Shown: positions 16,926-24,907 of the stretch, piece after piece | Layout: each line of letters opens with the position of its first letter | Position numbering within the stretch: the stretch's first letter is position 1 | Origin: Anaerolineae bacterium | GTDB lineage: Bacteria > Chloroflexota > Anaerolineae > Promineifilales > Promineifilaceae | Reading direction: 5' to 3' | NCBI GenBank assembly: GCA_020848035.1 | Contig: JADLAX010000077.1 | Location: 1 to 64,000, forward strand | DNA length: 64,000 nucleotides | Notes under the pieces: model-generated | What the model saw: the letters and a program-made list of their open reading frames with translations, nothing else | What the model was told of the DNA's origin: nothing | Database searches by the model: none | Position numbers and translations under genes: made by a program

Positions 16926-17534
16926 GTGGCAAGTCAGCCGCAGAATTTAGAAGTTGAAGTGAAGTTTTGGGTGCCGGACCTGGCGGCGTTTCGGCAGCGG
17001 CTGCTGGCGGCGGGGGCGGTGCTGAGCAAACCGCGCGTGTTCGAGAAAAATGTGGCGTTCGACACGGCCGATTCTCGCCTATTCCAGGAGTTAAAATTGT
17101 TACGGTTGCGGCAGGATACGGCCGTTACCCTCACCTACAAAGGCACCCCCGCCCATCTGCCCCACAGCGAAGCCAAAGTGCGTGAAGAGCTGGAAGTGAC
17201 TGTTAGCGATTTTGACACGCTGGCCGAAATTTTTGCCCGGCTGGGCTTTGCCCCGGTGGTGGTGTATGAGAAGTACCGCGAAACTTTCACCTGGCAAGAC
17301 GTCGAAATTGTGCTGGACGAGCTGCCCTACGGCAATTTTATTGAGCTGGAAGGGGAAGAAGGGGGGATTAAGACGGCCGTTGCCCACCTAAACCTCAACT
17401 GGCAAAACCGCATCCTCACCAACTACCTCGGCCTGATGGCCCAGCTCAAAGCCCACCACGACCTCCCCTTCAACGATCTCACCTTCGCCAACTTTGCCAA
17501 CCTGCACGTCTCCATCGCTGACATCTTGCCTTGA
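16926..17534 (+). CDS. CYTH domain protein (class IV adenylate cyclase / ThTPase-like)
   Basis: A 202-residue triphosphate-tunnel protein. The signature ExExK reads EVEVKFWV at residues 9-16. Charged tunnel strands follow (LRLRQDTAVTLTYKG, REELEV, VYEKYRETFTWQDVEIVLDELPYGNFIELEGE). This family hydrolyses or cyclises triphosphorylated substrates such as ATP, thiamine triphosphate or tripolyphosphate; I cannot choose among them. Start codon is GTG. AGAAGTGAAAAGTG words directly upstream belong to the hairpin-word family and give only a weak Shine-Dalgarno. Confidence 0.85.
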   Translation: MASQPQNLEVEVKFWVPDLAAFRQRLLAAGAVLSKPRVFEKNVAFDTADSRLFQELKLLRLRQDTAVTLTYKGTPAHLPHSEAKVREELEVTVSDFDTLAEIFARLGFAPVVVYEKYRETFTWQDVEIVLDELPYGNFIELEGEEGGIKTAVAHLNLNWQNRILTNYLGLMAQLKAHHDLPFNDLTFANFANLHVSIADILP

Positions 17535-17593
17535 TTTTTTGATAATCCATTTTGGGTTGACACATCCATTCAACATTGGACAGTCTCAAAAAC

Positions 17594-18469
17594 CTATTCG
17601 GCTGGATTATACGCACATCGGAAGCCGATCAAAGACTGCCCATGTTCTAGACCATATCTATATGCGTTACGGAGATAATGCCATTGACCGTACCAGGCAC
17701 CGCCCCGCAATACTTTATAATGACCAGTTGCTGGTCCTGTTGGGTTACTGTATGGTGAACTACTGTAATAGTAATAATCGTACCAATCATTTACCCACTC
17801 GTATACATTTCCAGCCATATCCAATGCCCCGTACTGGCTTGCCCCGTCTGGAAAGCTACCTACTTGGCTGGTGTCACCAGCTACACATGAGTTACCATTT
17901 GCTAGTGTACAGTCTGGGTTCTGGTTACCCCAAGGGTATGCGCGTATAGTAGTCCCTCGTGCAGCCTTCTCCCATTCTGCCTCTGTTGGCAAACGTTTGC
18001 CACCCCATAAACAGTAATCCTCTGCCTGATACCAATCAACCCAAATTACTGGGAAGTTGGAATACGCTGGATTATCGTAGTAAGAAGAGCGAGTTTCGGA
18101 GGAATCAGAAAGAGGAGGATTGCATACTCCGTCATTTACACACTGAGCATATTGGGAATTAGTCACTTCGGTTATGTCAATATAATAATCGCTTAGGTAT
18201 ACGGTATGTAAGGGAAGTTCATCTGGATTACAAGGTTGCCCTCCATTATAGTCAGGGTGACACCCCATCTGAAATTCTCCGGATGGAACATGAACCATTC
18301 CAAATGTTTGTGTAGCGTTTCTCACTAAAGGTAAGAAAATATCAACGCTTCCGGAAACGTCGGCTGATGACGCATCCACCTTTTGGGGAACTTGAGTAAC
18401 TGGATGAACAAATATCAGGACGATTGCATTAAAGCCCAAAAGTAAGATAAAAATCTTGATCCGCGACAT
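17594..18469 (-). CDS. Secreted FGE-sulfatase (SUMF1) domain protein lacking catalytic cysteines
   Basis: A 291-residue protein with an N-terminal signal or anchor (about residues 5-22) and a C-type-lectin-like FGE domain: [79 protein letters not shown] and GFRCA. The segment that carries the two copper-binding cysteines of true formylglycine-generating enzyme reads [13 protein letters not shown], so both are absent. It is therefore unlikely to make formylglycine; binding or another oxidase role is possible. The gene is AT-richer than neighbours and has no ACGGCCGT site. AGGAGG precedes the ATG. Confidence 0.85.
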   Translation of the reverse strand: MSRIKIFILLLGFNAIVLIFVHPVTQVPQKVDASSADVSGSVDIFLPLVRNATQTFGMVHVPSGEFQMGCHPDYNGGQPCNPDELPLHTVYLSDYYIDITEVTNSQYAQCVNDGVCNPPLSDSSETRSSYYDNPAYSNFPVIWVDWYQAEDYCLWGGKRLPTEAEWEKAARGTTIRAYPWGNQNPDCTLANGNSCVAGDTSQVGSFPDGASQYGALDMAGNVYEWVNDWYDYYYYSSSPYSNPTGPATGHYKVLRGGAWYGQWHYLRNAYRYGLEHGQSLIGFRCAYNPAE

Positions 18470-18541
18470 TTATTCTCCTCCTATTGAACCAACGATTGTT
18501 TGTATTGCTTATCATCCCGGCGAGGGTTGGCACATGGCGAC

Positions 18542-18570
18542 ATTATAGATAGAACGACTAAACAATTCAA
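18542..18570 (-). promoter_or_regulatory. Promoter of the FGE-like gene
   Basis: On the minus strand, TTGAAT (18570-18565), a 17-bp spacer and TATAAT (18547-18542) lie about 70 nt upstream of the start at 18469. Confidence 0.55.
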
Positions 18571-18633
18571 TAATCCCACAATTCATATTGCCGATTCCGC
18601 GCTCCCTCTTTATGATCAGGGCCGTGAAGCAAT

Positions 18634-18727
18634 TTTTAACGCAAAGTCCGCAAAGTTAATGAAGGTGCAAAGGCGCTTCTTTTCACTTTTCACTTTTTAC
18701 TCTTTCCCCCTTTGCCCCTTTGCGTCA
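18634..18727. repeat. Hairpin element, CGCAAAG / TTTTCAC-word type
   Basis: AACGCAAAG and GCAAAGTT words are mirrored by CCCCTTTGC and CTTTGCGTC, with a TTTTCACTTTTCAC core. It lies directly before the Shine-Dalgarno of the GyrA-CTD gene. Confidence 0.55.
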
Positions 18728-18743
18728 AAAAACGGGAGAATTT

Positions 18744-19781
18744 ATGGACCTGGAACGCCCCGATTTAAGCAGCGTCAGCCCTGAGGTGCTGGCATACATC
18801 GAAGCACTGGAGGCCGAACTGCTCACCTACCAATCCGGCCAGCCGCGCCGCCGCAGCGCCGACAGCGAACCGGCCGAACCGCCCACCACCCGGCAAGTCA
18901 TCACCATCAGCCAGCGCGGCGTGGCCAAACGGACGGCGCGGCATTTGTACGGCCGTCAGCGCCGCAGCGGCATCGGTGTGTTTGATCTGGACGTGGACGA
19001 GCACGACTTTCCCGCCCACGTGGTCATCGCCGACGAGAGCGCCCGGCTGCTGCTCTTTAGCAACCTGGGGCGCGTCTTCCCCCTGGCCGTAGCCGATATT
19101 CACCCGACCGAGGAGCTGCGCGCTCCCGGCGAAAACATCACCGATCGCTTCTCGTTCCACGGCAACGAACACATCATCGGTGCGCTGCCCGCCGAGGGCG
19201 GGCAGTACGTGGTGCTGGCCAGCCAGCGCGGCTGGGTGCAGCGTGTCGCCGCCAGCTACTTTGGCAAGAGCCTCATCCCCGGCATGGCGTTTCATGACGT
19301 AAAGCAAGGGGGGCAGATTACGGCCGTTACCTGGACCCACGGCACCGACGAAATTTTCCTGGCCACCCGGCTGGCCCAGGGCATCCGCTTTCGCGAAACG
19401 CAGGTGCCCGCGCGCGGCGGCTGCCTGGGGCTGCGCGTCGATCCAGGCGATGAGGTGGTCGCCGTCAGCAGCGTGGTGGAAAGCAGCGGCGTGTTTGTGA
19501 TGGGCCACGACGGCAAGGGCACCATCCGCCAGATGAGCGGCTTCCGCCTGAACAAAGCGCCCGGCGCGGGCGGCAAAGCCATTTTCAAGGCGGATCAGCT
19601 GATTGGTGCGGTGACCGTGCGGGATAATGACGACATTTTCATCCTGGCCCAGAGCGGCAAGATGATTCGCTTTCAGGCCAACGAAGTGCCGCCCAAAGAA
19701 GGCGTGGTGCAGGGCGTCAACTGCATGGGGCTGCGCAATGACGAAGTAACGGCCGTTGCCGTCACCACCGTGGAGAATTGA
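18744..19781 (+). CDS. Free-standing GyrA C-terminal beta-pinwheel protein
   Basis: The 345-residue protein starts at 18744, behind GGGAG. Residues 8-30 form a short helix (VLAYIEALEAELLTY). From about residue 50 to the end it repeats the GyrA/ParC pinwheel blade pattern: ISQRGVAKRTARHLY, LLLFSNLGRVFPLAV, VVLASQRGWVQRVAA, IFLATRLAQGIRFRE, VFVMGHDGKGTIRQM, IFILAQSGKMIRFQA, i.e. six blades. A variant of the GyrA box is present as GRQRRSGIG (residues 70-78; canonical QRRGGKG). The breakage-reunion tyrosine domain is absent. In gyrase this domain wraps DNA; alone, it may bind or wrap DNA or compete with gyrase. Its stop codon overlaps the start of a pentapeptide-repeat gene. Confidence 0.88.
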   Translation: MDLERPDLSSVSPEVLAYIEALEAELLTYQSGQPRRRSADSEPAEPPTTRQVITISQRGVAKRTARHLYGRQRRSGIGVFDLDVDEHDFPAHVVIADESARLLLFSNLGRVFPLAVADIHPTEELRAPGENITDRFSFHGNEHIIGALPAEGGQYVVLASQRGWVQRVAASYFGKSLIPGMAFHDVKQGGQITAVTWTHGTDEIFLATRLAQGIRFRETQVPARGGCLGLRVDPGDEVVAVSSVVESSGVFVMGHDGKGTIRQMSGFRLNKAPGAGGKAIFKADQLIGAVTVRDNDDIFILAQSGKMIRFQANEVPPKEGVVQGVNCMGLRNDEVTAVAVTTVEN

Positions 19782-20374
19782 TGACTGTTTTTGCAGATGG
19801 TGAAGAATATTTTGCCCAGCCGTTTGCCAACCAGACGCTGACGCAAGAAGTGGTAACGGCCGTTACCTTCGAAGAATGTTTCTTCACCGGCTGTAACTTC
19901 AGCGAAACGCAGTTTAAGCGCTGCATCTTTCGCGACTGCCAGTTCCAAAACTGCGATCTAAGCCTGCTAGACGTGGACTACAGCACCTTCCAGCGCAGCA
20001 AATTTACGCAGTGTAAGGTGATTGGCGTCAACTGGGCCAAAGTCCGGCGCATCGAGCGGATAGAATTTCACGACTGCAACCTGAGCTACGCCACCTTCAT
20101 GGAGCTGGATTTGTCCCGCGCCGTGCTCAGCCGCTGCCTGGCCAAAGAAGCCACCTTCGCCGAAACCAACCTCACCGGGGCCAACTGCACCCACACCGAT
20201 TTCACCGGCAGCCGCTTCATCCACACCAACCTCACCAAAGCCGACTTTCGCGGGGCGCAAAATTACGCCATTGCCGCCGACCAAAACACGCTCAAGCAAG
20301 CCAAATTTTCCCTGCCGGAAGCGATTGCCCTGCTAGAAGGACTGGACATTATTTTGGAGAATCCGCCTTCTTGA
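19781..20374 (+). CDS. Pentapeptide-repeat protein, Qnr/MfpA-like
   Basis: The ATG at 19781 shares its A with the TGA of the GyrA-CTD gene (TGATG), so translation is coupled. The 197-residue product is a right-handed quadrilateral helix built of A(D/N)LxX-type repeats: CFFTGCNFSETQFKRCIF, CQFQNCDLSLLDVDYSTF, then a break, CNLSYATFMELDLSRAVL, ATFAETNLTGANCTHTDF and ADFRGA. The end (NTLKQAKFSLPEAIALLEGLDI) is the C-terminal cap seen in Qnr/McbG-like proteins. MfpA and Qnr mimic DNA and bind gyrase. Pairing with a GyrA-type DNA-wrapping domain supports a gyrase-linked role here. Gyrase binding is inferred, not shown. Confidence 0.88.
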   Translation: MTVFADGEEYFAQPFANQTLTQEVVTAVTFEECFFTGCNFSETQFKRCIFRDCQFQNCDLSLLDVDYSTFQRSKFTQCKVIGVNWAKVRRIERIEFHDCNLSYATFMELDLSRAVLSRCLAKEATFAETNLTGANCTHTDFTGSRFIHTNLTKADFRGAQNYAIAADQNTLKQAKFSLPEAIALLEGLDIILENPPS

Positions 20375-20407
20375 CATAAAACAAGATGCGGATAAAGGAG
20401 TAAGTGA

Positions 20408-20872
20408 ATGACGCAGCTCACCTCCCAGCCAGCAAATGTCAATCAACGCGAATTTTTAATGATGAGCTTCTTCACCACGGCCGTTCTCCTCGTCATCGCC
20501 CTCATGGCTGCCCTGATCTGGCTGCTTTTGCCCTACCAGCCGCTCACCACAGTCGGCGACGTGACCGATTTTCCACCCTCGGACCAGCCATACCAAACGA
20601 ACAACGTGGACTCACCGATTTTCATCGTCAACACAGGCGAGGAGATTTTTGCTTTCAGCAAACGCACGCCACGGCCAGAACCGTGGGATTGTTGGTACGC
20701 CTGGAACCAGGCTTCCACCCAATTCATCGATCCGTGCAGTGGCAGCAAGTTTGCCCTGGACGGCACTTTGCTAGAAGGTCCAGCCGAGCGTGGATTGGAT
20801 CGGTATGAGGTGCAGGTGGTGAACGGCCGTCTCCAAATCAACTTTAACGAACTCATCCTCGGACAACCATAA
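20408..20872 (+). CDS. Membrane-anchored Rieske-like protein lacking cluster ligands
   Basis: The start has an AAAGGAG Shine-Dalgarno. One membrane helix (about residues 19-42) is followed by a small domain. Its end matches the Rieske fold: QFIDPCSGSKFALDGTLLEGPAERGLDRYEVQVVNGRLQI, equivalent to the CPCHGSxF...GPAxxxL pattern. In box II the histidine is serine (PCSGS), and box I (DCWYAW) has Cys but no Cys-x-His pair. A 2Fe-2S cluster therefore looks impossible. It may be a structural remnant or bind something else. It follows the pentapeptide gene by 33 bp and may share its transcript. Confidence 0.6.
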   Translation: MTQLTSQPANVNQREFLMMSFFTTAVLLVIALMAALIWLLLPYQPLTTVGDVTDFPPSDQPYQTNNVDSPIFIVNTGEEIFAFSKRTPRPEPWDCWYAWNQASTQFIDPCSGSKFALDGTLLEGPAERGLDRYEVQVVNGRLQINFNELILGQP

Positions 20873-20879
20873 TTTTGCC

Positions 20880-20907
20880 GTAGGGGCAGGTCTGAGACCT
20901 GCCCTAC
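20880..20907. repeat. GTAGGGGC hairpin
   Basis: A near-perfect hairpin (GTAGGGGCAGGTCT mirrored by AGACCTGCCCTAC) just after the Rieske-like gene and before the amidohydrolase Shine-Dalgarno region. Same family as 11452-11514 and 16832-16895. Confidence 0.65.
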
Positions 20908-20926
20908 CAATCCAAAAGGAACCAAC

Positions 20927-22108
20927 ATGTTAGACAAAGCCAAAGCACTACACGACGAACTCATTCGCTTGCGGCGCGACATTCACGCCCATCCCGAATT
21001 GGGGTTCCAGGAATTCAGAACGTCGGCGCTGGTGGCCGACACGCTCACCGAACTGGGCATCGACGTTAAAACCGGCGTCGGCCGTACCGGTGTGGTGGGC
21101 CAAATTGGCACTGGCGACGGCCCCACCATCGCCATTCGCGCCGACATGGACGCCCTGCCCATCCTGCAAAAATCGGACGCCGCCTATAAATCGCAGAACC
21201 CCGGCGTGATGCACGCCTGCGGCCACGATTCACACACCGCCATGCTGCTGGGGGCGGCCCACCTGCTCAAGCAAAGCCTGGCCGATGGCGGCTGGAACGG
21301 CAATGTGCGCTTCCTCTTCCAGCCGTCGGAAGAAGCGTTTGACGAAAACGGCATCAGCGGGGCCACGGCCATGATCACCGATGGCGCGCTGGCAGGCGTC
21401 GATGCCGTCATTGCCCTGCACGTGGCTTCAGACTCTCCCTCGGGCCAGCTGCGCTTCCAGGACGGTTACTCGCTGGCCAATGTGGATTCCTTCAAGGCGT
21501 GGGTGCGCGGTGGCGGTGGCCACGGCGCTTACCCGCACACCGGCAGCGACCCGCTGCACATGCTCAGCGTGATCCTGCCTGCCATTTACGCCATTCCGTC
21601 GCGGCGCATCAACCCGCTGCGCGGCTGCGTGGTGAGCCTGGGGCAAATCAGCGGCGGGGCCGCGCCCAACGTCATCCCCAACGAGGTGTACATCCAGGGC
21701 ACCATCCGCTCCTTCCATGACGACGTGCGTGAGCAGCTGTGGACCGAGGTGGAAAACGCCTTCAAGCTGAGTGAACTGATGGGCGGCCGCTATCAGTTCC
21801 AGCTGGATAAAGGCTATCCGGCGTTGTACAACGATGCGGAGGTCAACAGCTGGCTGCGGGAGGTGGCGCAGGAGTTTGGTGGGGAAACGGCCGTTCTCAA
21901 CACCGAATTTGGCATGGGCGCTGAAGATTTTGCCTACATGGCCCGCGAAGCCAAAGGGGCTATGTTCATGCTCGGCGCGGCCATCGATGACGGCATCGCC
22001 CGCCACCACCACACCGACATCTTCGACATCGACGAGAGCGTACTGCCCCTGGGCGCGGCCATCCTGGCCGAAACCGCCCACCGGTTTGTCACCGGCAAGG
22101 TGCGGTAA
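20927..22108 (+). CDS. M20 family amidohydrolase (N-acyl amino acid / IAA-amino acid hydrolase type)
   Basis: A 393-residue metallo-amidohydrolase. Metal site residues are in HACGHDSHTAMLLG (Cys-Gly-His-Asp) and EEAFDENGISGATAMI. The dimerisation lid (about residues 185-300) contains GGGGHGAYPHTGSDPLHM. The late histidine region is RHHHTDIFDIDESVLPLGA. The nearest classes hydrolyse N-acyl amino acids (hippurate, IAA-conjugates, N-acetyl-diaminopimelate). AAAAGGA lies just upstream of the ATG. Cytosolic. No operon partner is obvious beyond the NUDIX gene 70 bp downstream. Confidence 0.92.
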   Translation: MLDKAKALHDELIRLRRDIHAHPELGFQEFRTSALVADTLTELGIDVKTGVGRTGVVGQIGTGDGPTIAIRADMDALPILQKSDAAYKSQNPGVMHACGHDSHTAMLLGAAHLLKQSLADGGWNGNVRFLFQPSEEAFDENGISGATAMITDGALAGVDAVIALHVASDSPSGQLRFQDGYSLANVDSFKAWVRGGGGHGAYPHTGSDPLHMLSVILPAIYAIPSRRINPLRGCVVSLGQISGGAAPNVIPNEVYIQGTIRSFHDDVREQLWTEVENAFKLSELMGGRYQFQLDKGYPALYNDAEVNSWLREVAQEFGGETAVLNTEFGMGAEDFAYMAREAKGAMFMLGAAIDDGIARHHHTDIFDIDESVLPLGAAILAETAHRFVTGKVR

Positions 22109-22109
22109 A

Positions 22110-22166
22110 GCAGGAGATTAGAGATTGGAGATTAAAAATTCACCAATCGCCAATCTCTAATCTCCA
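22110..22166. repeat. Hairpin element, GAGATTGG-word type
   Basis: GGAGATTAGAGATTGGAGATT is mirrored by AATCTCTAATCTCC in the gap between the amidohydrolase and NUDIX genes. Two related elements are inserted in frame in the giant membrane gene (57381-57440, 59289-59357). Confidence 0.65.
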
Positions 22167-22179
22167 ACTTCCCTCGCTT

Positions 22180-22635
22180 ATGGAAATCACCCGCCACTTC
22201 ACAGCCACCACGTTTGTGGTGCACCAGGACAAGGTTTTGCTGCACCAGCACAAGCGGTGTGGCGCCTGGCTGCCCGCCGGCGGCCACATCGAGCGCGACG
22301 AACTGCCAGAAACTGCGGCCGTGCGCGAAGTCAAAGAAGAAACTGGTCTGGACGTCACCCTTTATAATCCCGACACGCCCCTGTTCCCGGCCGATGCGGA
22401 ATCGTGCCAGCTGCACCGCCCCATGTACCTGCTGCTGGAGAATATCAATCCCTATCACCAGCACATTGATTTTATTTATTACGCAACGGCCGTAACCCAC
22501 CAGCTCAACCCGGCGCACGGCGAAACCGATCGGCTCAGATGGTTCAACAAAACCGAGCTGGCCGCAACCCAGATGCCCACAAACGTTCAGGTTTGTGCCC
22601 AGGAAGCGCTGACCTTATTGGGCCAAAAAGATTGA
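22180..22635 (+). CDS. NUDIX hydrolase
   Basis: A 151-residue NUDIX pyrophosphohydrolase. The NUDIX box is complete: GGHIERDELPETAAVREVKEETGL, residues 28-51, with the Mg-binding REVKEE. The N-terminal strand HFTATTFVVHQDKVLLHQHKRCGAW is typical. Substrate is unknown; small nucleotide pools are likely. No Shine-Dalgarno is visible before the ATG, which follows the repeat directly. Confidence 0.88.
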   Translation: MEITRHFTATTFVVHQDKVLLHQHKRCGAWLPAGGHIERDELPETAAVREVKEETGLDVTLYNPDTPLFPADAESCQLHRPMYLLLENINPYHQHIDFIYYATAVTHQLNPAHGETDRLRWFNKTELAATQMPTNVQVCAQEALTLLGQKD

Positions 22636-22706
22636 CACATCGGCGCAAATGTGCAGAATTTGTCAAATTAAGTAGACAATAACGTGTGAACTGCAAAAGG
22701 ATGTAC

Positions 22707-22712
22707 TATAAT
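22707..22712 (+). promoter_or_regulatory. -10 box TATAAT of the V4R gene
   Basis: Perfect TATAAT, about 60 nt before the ATG at 22774; the -35 region is weak. Confidence 0.45.
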
Positions 22713-22773
22713 AGCAGCGCGTTAAGCAGCTCTTTCGCTTTCAAACCCTGTTTTCAAGTCGTTGGAGGTCACT

Positions 22774-23406
22774 ATGTCAGGTCCCGCAAATGAAGATAAG
22801 TATTACCCAAATCGGTGGGTGCGCATCATATTAATTGCCACAGAGGAAATTGTGGGCAAAAATGGTGTTAACGCACTGCTAAACATGGGTGGCCTGTCTC
22901 ACTATATTGACAACTACCCCCCTGACAACATGAAAAAAGAAGTCCCCTTTGTTCACGTGGGCCAGCTGCAGCAGGCATTTTGGGACATGTACGGCGCACG
23001 CGGCGCACGCGCCTTTGCCGTGCGGGCGGGCAAGAAAACGTTCAATGATGGCCTGGACAGCTTTGGCTCGGTGGCTACGGCCGCTCGCGCCGCCATGAAA
23101 ATTGGCTCGCTGGAGCGCCGCATTGGCCTGGGACTGCAATTTTTTGCCAAGTTCTTCAACCAGGTCAGCGACCAGGAAGTGTCGCTCACCGATGATGAAA
23201 AATCGTGGTACTGGAACATCCTGGTTTGCCCCATGTGCACCGGGCGCACCACCGATTCCCCGGTTTGTCACCTGGCCGTTGGTGTACTGCAGGGTGCGCT
23301 GGAGAACTTTGTGGACTCCGACAAACGGTTCAACGTCTCCCCTACCCACTGCATTGGCCAGGGGGATGCCCAGGGCATCGTGGTCATCGACAAAGAACCG
23401 TTGTAA
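22774..23406 (+). CDS. V4R-domain (4-vinyl reductase-like) small-molecule-binding protein
   Basis: I start at 22774, behind TTGGAGG. The 210-residue protein ends in a V4R domain (about residues 130-205). The cysteine-rich signature VCPMCTGRTTDSPVCHLAVGVLQGALE is followed by THCIGQGDAQGIVVI. V4R domains bind hydrophobic ligands or metals; they occur in bacteriochlorophyll biosynthesis (BchJ) and in regulators such as the XylR/DmpR sensory domain. The N-terminal part (about 1-100) is helical, like the common Chloroflexota V4R proteins. No photosynthesis gene is nearby, so a sensor or carrier role is more likely. A strong terminator follows. Confidence 0.8.
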   Translation: MSGPANEDKYYPNRWVRIILIATEEIVGKNGVNALLNMGGLSHYIDNYPPDNMKKEVPFVHVGQLQQAFWDMYGARGARAFAVRAGKKTFNDGLDSFGSVATAARAAMKIGSLERRIGLGLQFFAKFFNQVSDQEVSLTDDEKSWYWNILVCPMCTGRTTDSPVCHLAVGVLQGALENFVDSDKRFNVSPTHCIGQGDAQGIVVIDKEPL

Positions 23407-23435
23407 CCGTTACAATTTCCCCACAACTACCTGAC

Positions 23436-23466
23436 AAAAGCACCTTCACCCAGAGGTGCTTTTTTT
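23436..23466 (+). terminator. Intrinsic terminator after the V4R gene
   Basis: Perfect 10-bp stem (AAAAGCACCT with AGGTGCTTTT) with an 8-nt loop, followed by a run of T. Confidence 0.88.
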
Positions 23467-23518
23467 GTTGGTTGCCCTGGGAACGGCCGTTCTATAGAAA
23501 AACAGCCTCGCTTTTCGT

Positions 23519-23694
23519 TATAATGCCTGCACCGTATCGTCCAGTTTGCCTGATTTTGCAGGCAACACACAGCCGGAGGGGTTGTGACTTTTACCTGATC
23601 GTGCCCTGAGCGTACCGGCCCAACCTTCTGCCAATCTCATCCTTGCCTGTTGGCCATTCAGGACCCCCTCTGTGCCCCATCATAGGAGGTTCAC
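23519..23694 (+). promoter_or_regulatory. Promoter and long 5' leader of the triple-repeat gene
   Basis: TATAAT at 23519-23524 would start a leader of about 165 nt. It contains a TTGCCTG/CAGGCAA stem near its 5' end, matches no riboswitch I know, and ends in a strong AGGAGG Shine-Dalgarno. Confidence 0.4.
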
Positions 23695-24807
23695 ATGATT
23701 TACCACGATTTGTCCCTGGCAACATTCGGCCGTTTTTGGCGGAACAAGCTCGGAGCGATGGCTCTGCTGCTGCTGGTTTTGCTGTTTGGCGCAGGCACGG
23801 TTAGCTCCAGTTCGCAAGTAATACCCACCATCAGCGTTTCCAGTGTCCAGGCCGGAGAAACGGTCACCATCCAGACCCACAATTTCCCGCCAAACCTGAC
23901 GTTTAACGTCACGATGGGCAAAATGTATACGCGGGGCATTGACGGCATCACGGTGGGACAAATCCACTCAGGCAGCGGCGGCTCGCTCACGGCCACCTTC
24001 GACATTCCCGCCGCCCTGGAAAACGATGCCCGCATTTCCATTCGCGCCCAAACCGGGCACACCAATCCGTTTTACGCCTTCAACTGGTTCTACAACAACA
24101 CCGCCCCTGTTCCCCCTGGGGATGGTACCGGCGGCGGCGAACCGGCTTACACCGGGATTCCCACTTTTAGCGTAACGGCCGTTACCGCCGGCAAAAGTGT
24201 CACCATTGTTACCAACAACTTCCCGGCCAACATGACGTTTAACGTTACCATGGGCAAAATGTACACACGCGGCGTTGATGGCCTCCAGGTGGATTCGTTT
24301 AATTCGGAGCAAGGCGGTACGTTGACCAAAACATTCACCATTCCCGCCGCGCTGGCCAACGACGAGCGCATCGCCATTCGCGCCCAAACGACCCACGCCA
24401 ATCCATTTTACGCCTTCAACTGGTTCTACAACAATTCGACGCCTGGCAGCACCGGTGGCGGCACCACCAGCGGCAGCACCGCCCCGCCCGCGTATGCAGG
24501 CATCCCCACCTTCACCGTTTGCAGCGTCACGCGCGATGGCAATGTGACCATAAAAACCAACAACTTCCCCACCAACCAGACTTTCGCCGTGACGATGGGG
24601 GGCATGTACACGCAGGGCATCGGCGGCACTTCGGTGGGCACCCTGGCTTCGGAGGGCAACAGCAGCGCCCGATACACCTTTACCATTCCCGCCGCGCTGC
24701 ACGGCGCTTACCGCATCGCCATTCGCGCCCAAACGGGCCATGCCTATCCGTACTTCGCTTACAACTGGTTCTACAACAACACAACCACGCTGGATCATTG
24801 TCCGTAA
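23695..24807 (+). CDS. Secreted protein with three tandem 93-residue beta domains
   Basis: A 370-residue exported protein: a positively charged N-terminus, a membrane or signal segment (about residues 20-38), then three near-identical domains at about residues 43-135, 155-247 and 270-362. Each starts IPTxSV, has VTIxTxNFPxN, TFNVTMGKMYTRG, TFxIPAAL and IxIRAQTxHxNPFYAFNWFYNN. Linkers are Gly/Ser/Thr/Pro-rich. I recognise no described domain family, though similar repeats seem common in extracellular proteins of Anaerolineae (recollection, not checked). A surface adhesin or matrix role is inferred. AGGAGG precedes the ATG. Confidence 0.75.
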   Translation: MIYHDLSLATFGRFWRNKLGAMALLLLVLLFGAGTVSSSSQVIPTISVSSVQAGETVTIQTHNFPPNLTFNVTMGKMYTRGIDGITVGQIHSGSGGSLTATFDIPAALENDARISIRAQTGHTNPFYAFNWFYNNTAPVPPGDGTGGGEPAYTGIPTFSVTAVTAGKSVTIVTNNFPANMTFNVTMGKMYTRGVDGLQVDSFNSEQGGTLTKTFTIPAALANDERIAIRAQTTHANPFYAFNWFYNNSTPGSTGGGTTSGSTAPPAYAGIPTFTVCSVTRDGNVTIKTNNFPTNQTFAVTMGGMYTQGIGGTSVGTLASEGNSSARYTFTIPAALHGAYRIAIRAQTGHAYPYFAYNWFYNNTTTLDHCP

Positions 24808-24834
24808 ACGCTTGATCCACTGGCAGGTTTTGGG

Positions 24835-24870
24835 AAATCCCTGGAAACGGCCGTTTCCAGGGATTTTTCT
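24835..24870 (+). terminator. 32-bp perfect palindrome terminator centred on ACGGCCGT
   Basis: Positions 24835-24866 are a perfect palindrome with arms of 16 bp and no loop bases; its centre is ACGGCCGT. A T-rich run follows. It ends the triple-repeat transcript. Confidence 0.75.
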
Positions 24871-24895
24871 TTTCGGGCAAACCCACCTTTTCCGG

Positions 24896-24907
24896 TAAAC
24901 TTAGGGC
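24896..24907 (+). promoter_or_regulatory. -10 box for leaderless ABC-LytTR transcript
   Basis: TAAACT at 24896-24901, then six bases, then the ATG at 24908. No Shine-Dalgarno and no convincing -35. Confidence 0.4.
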
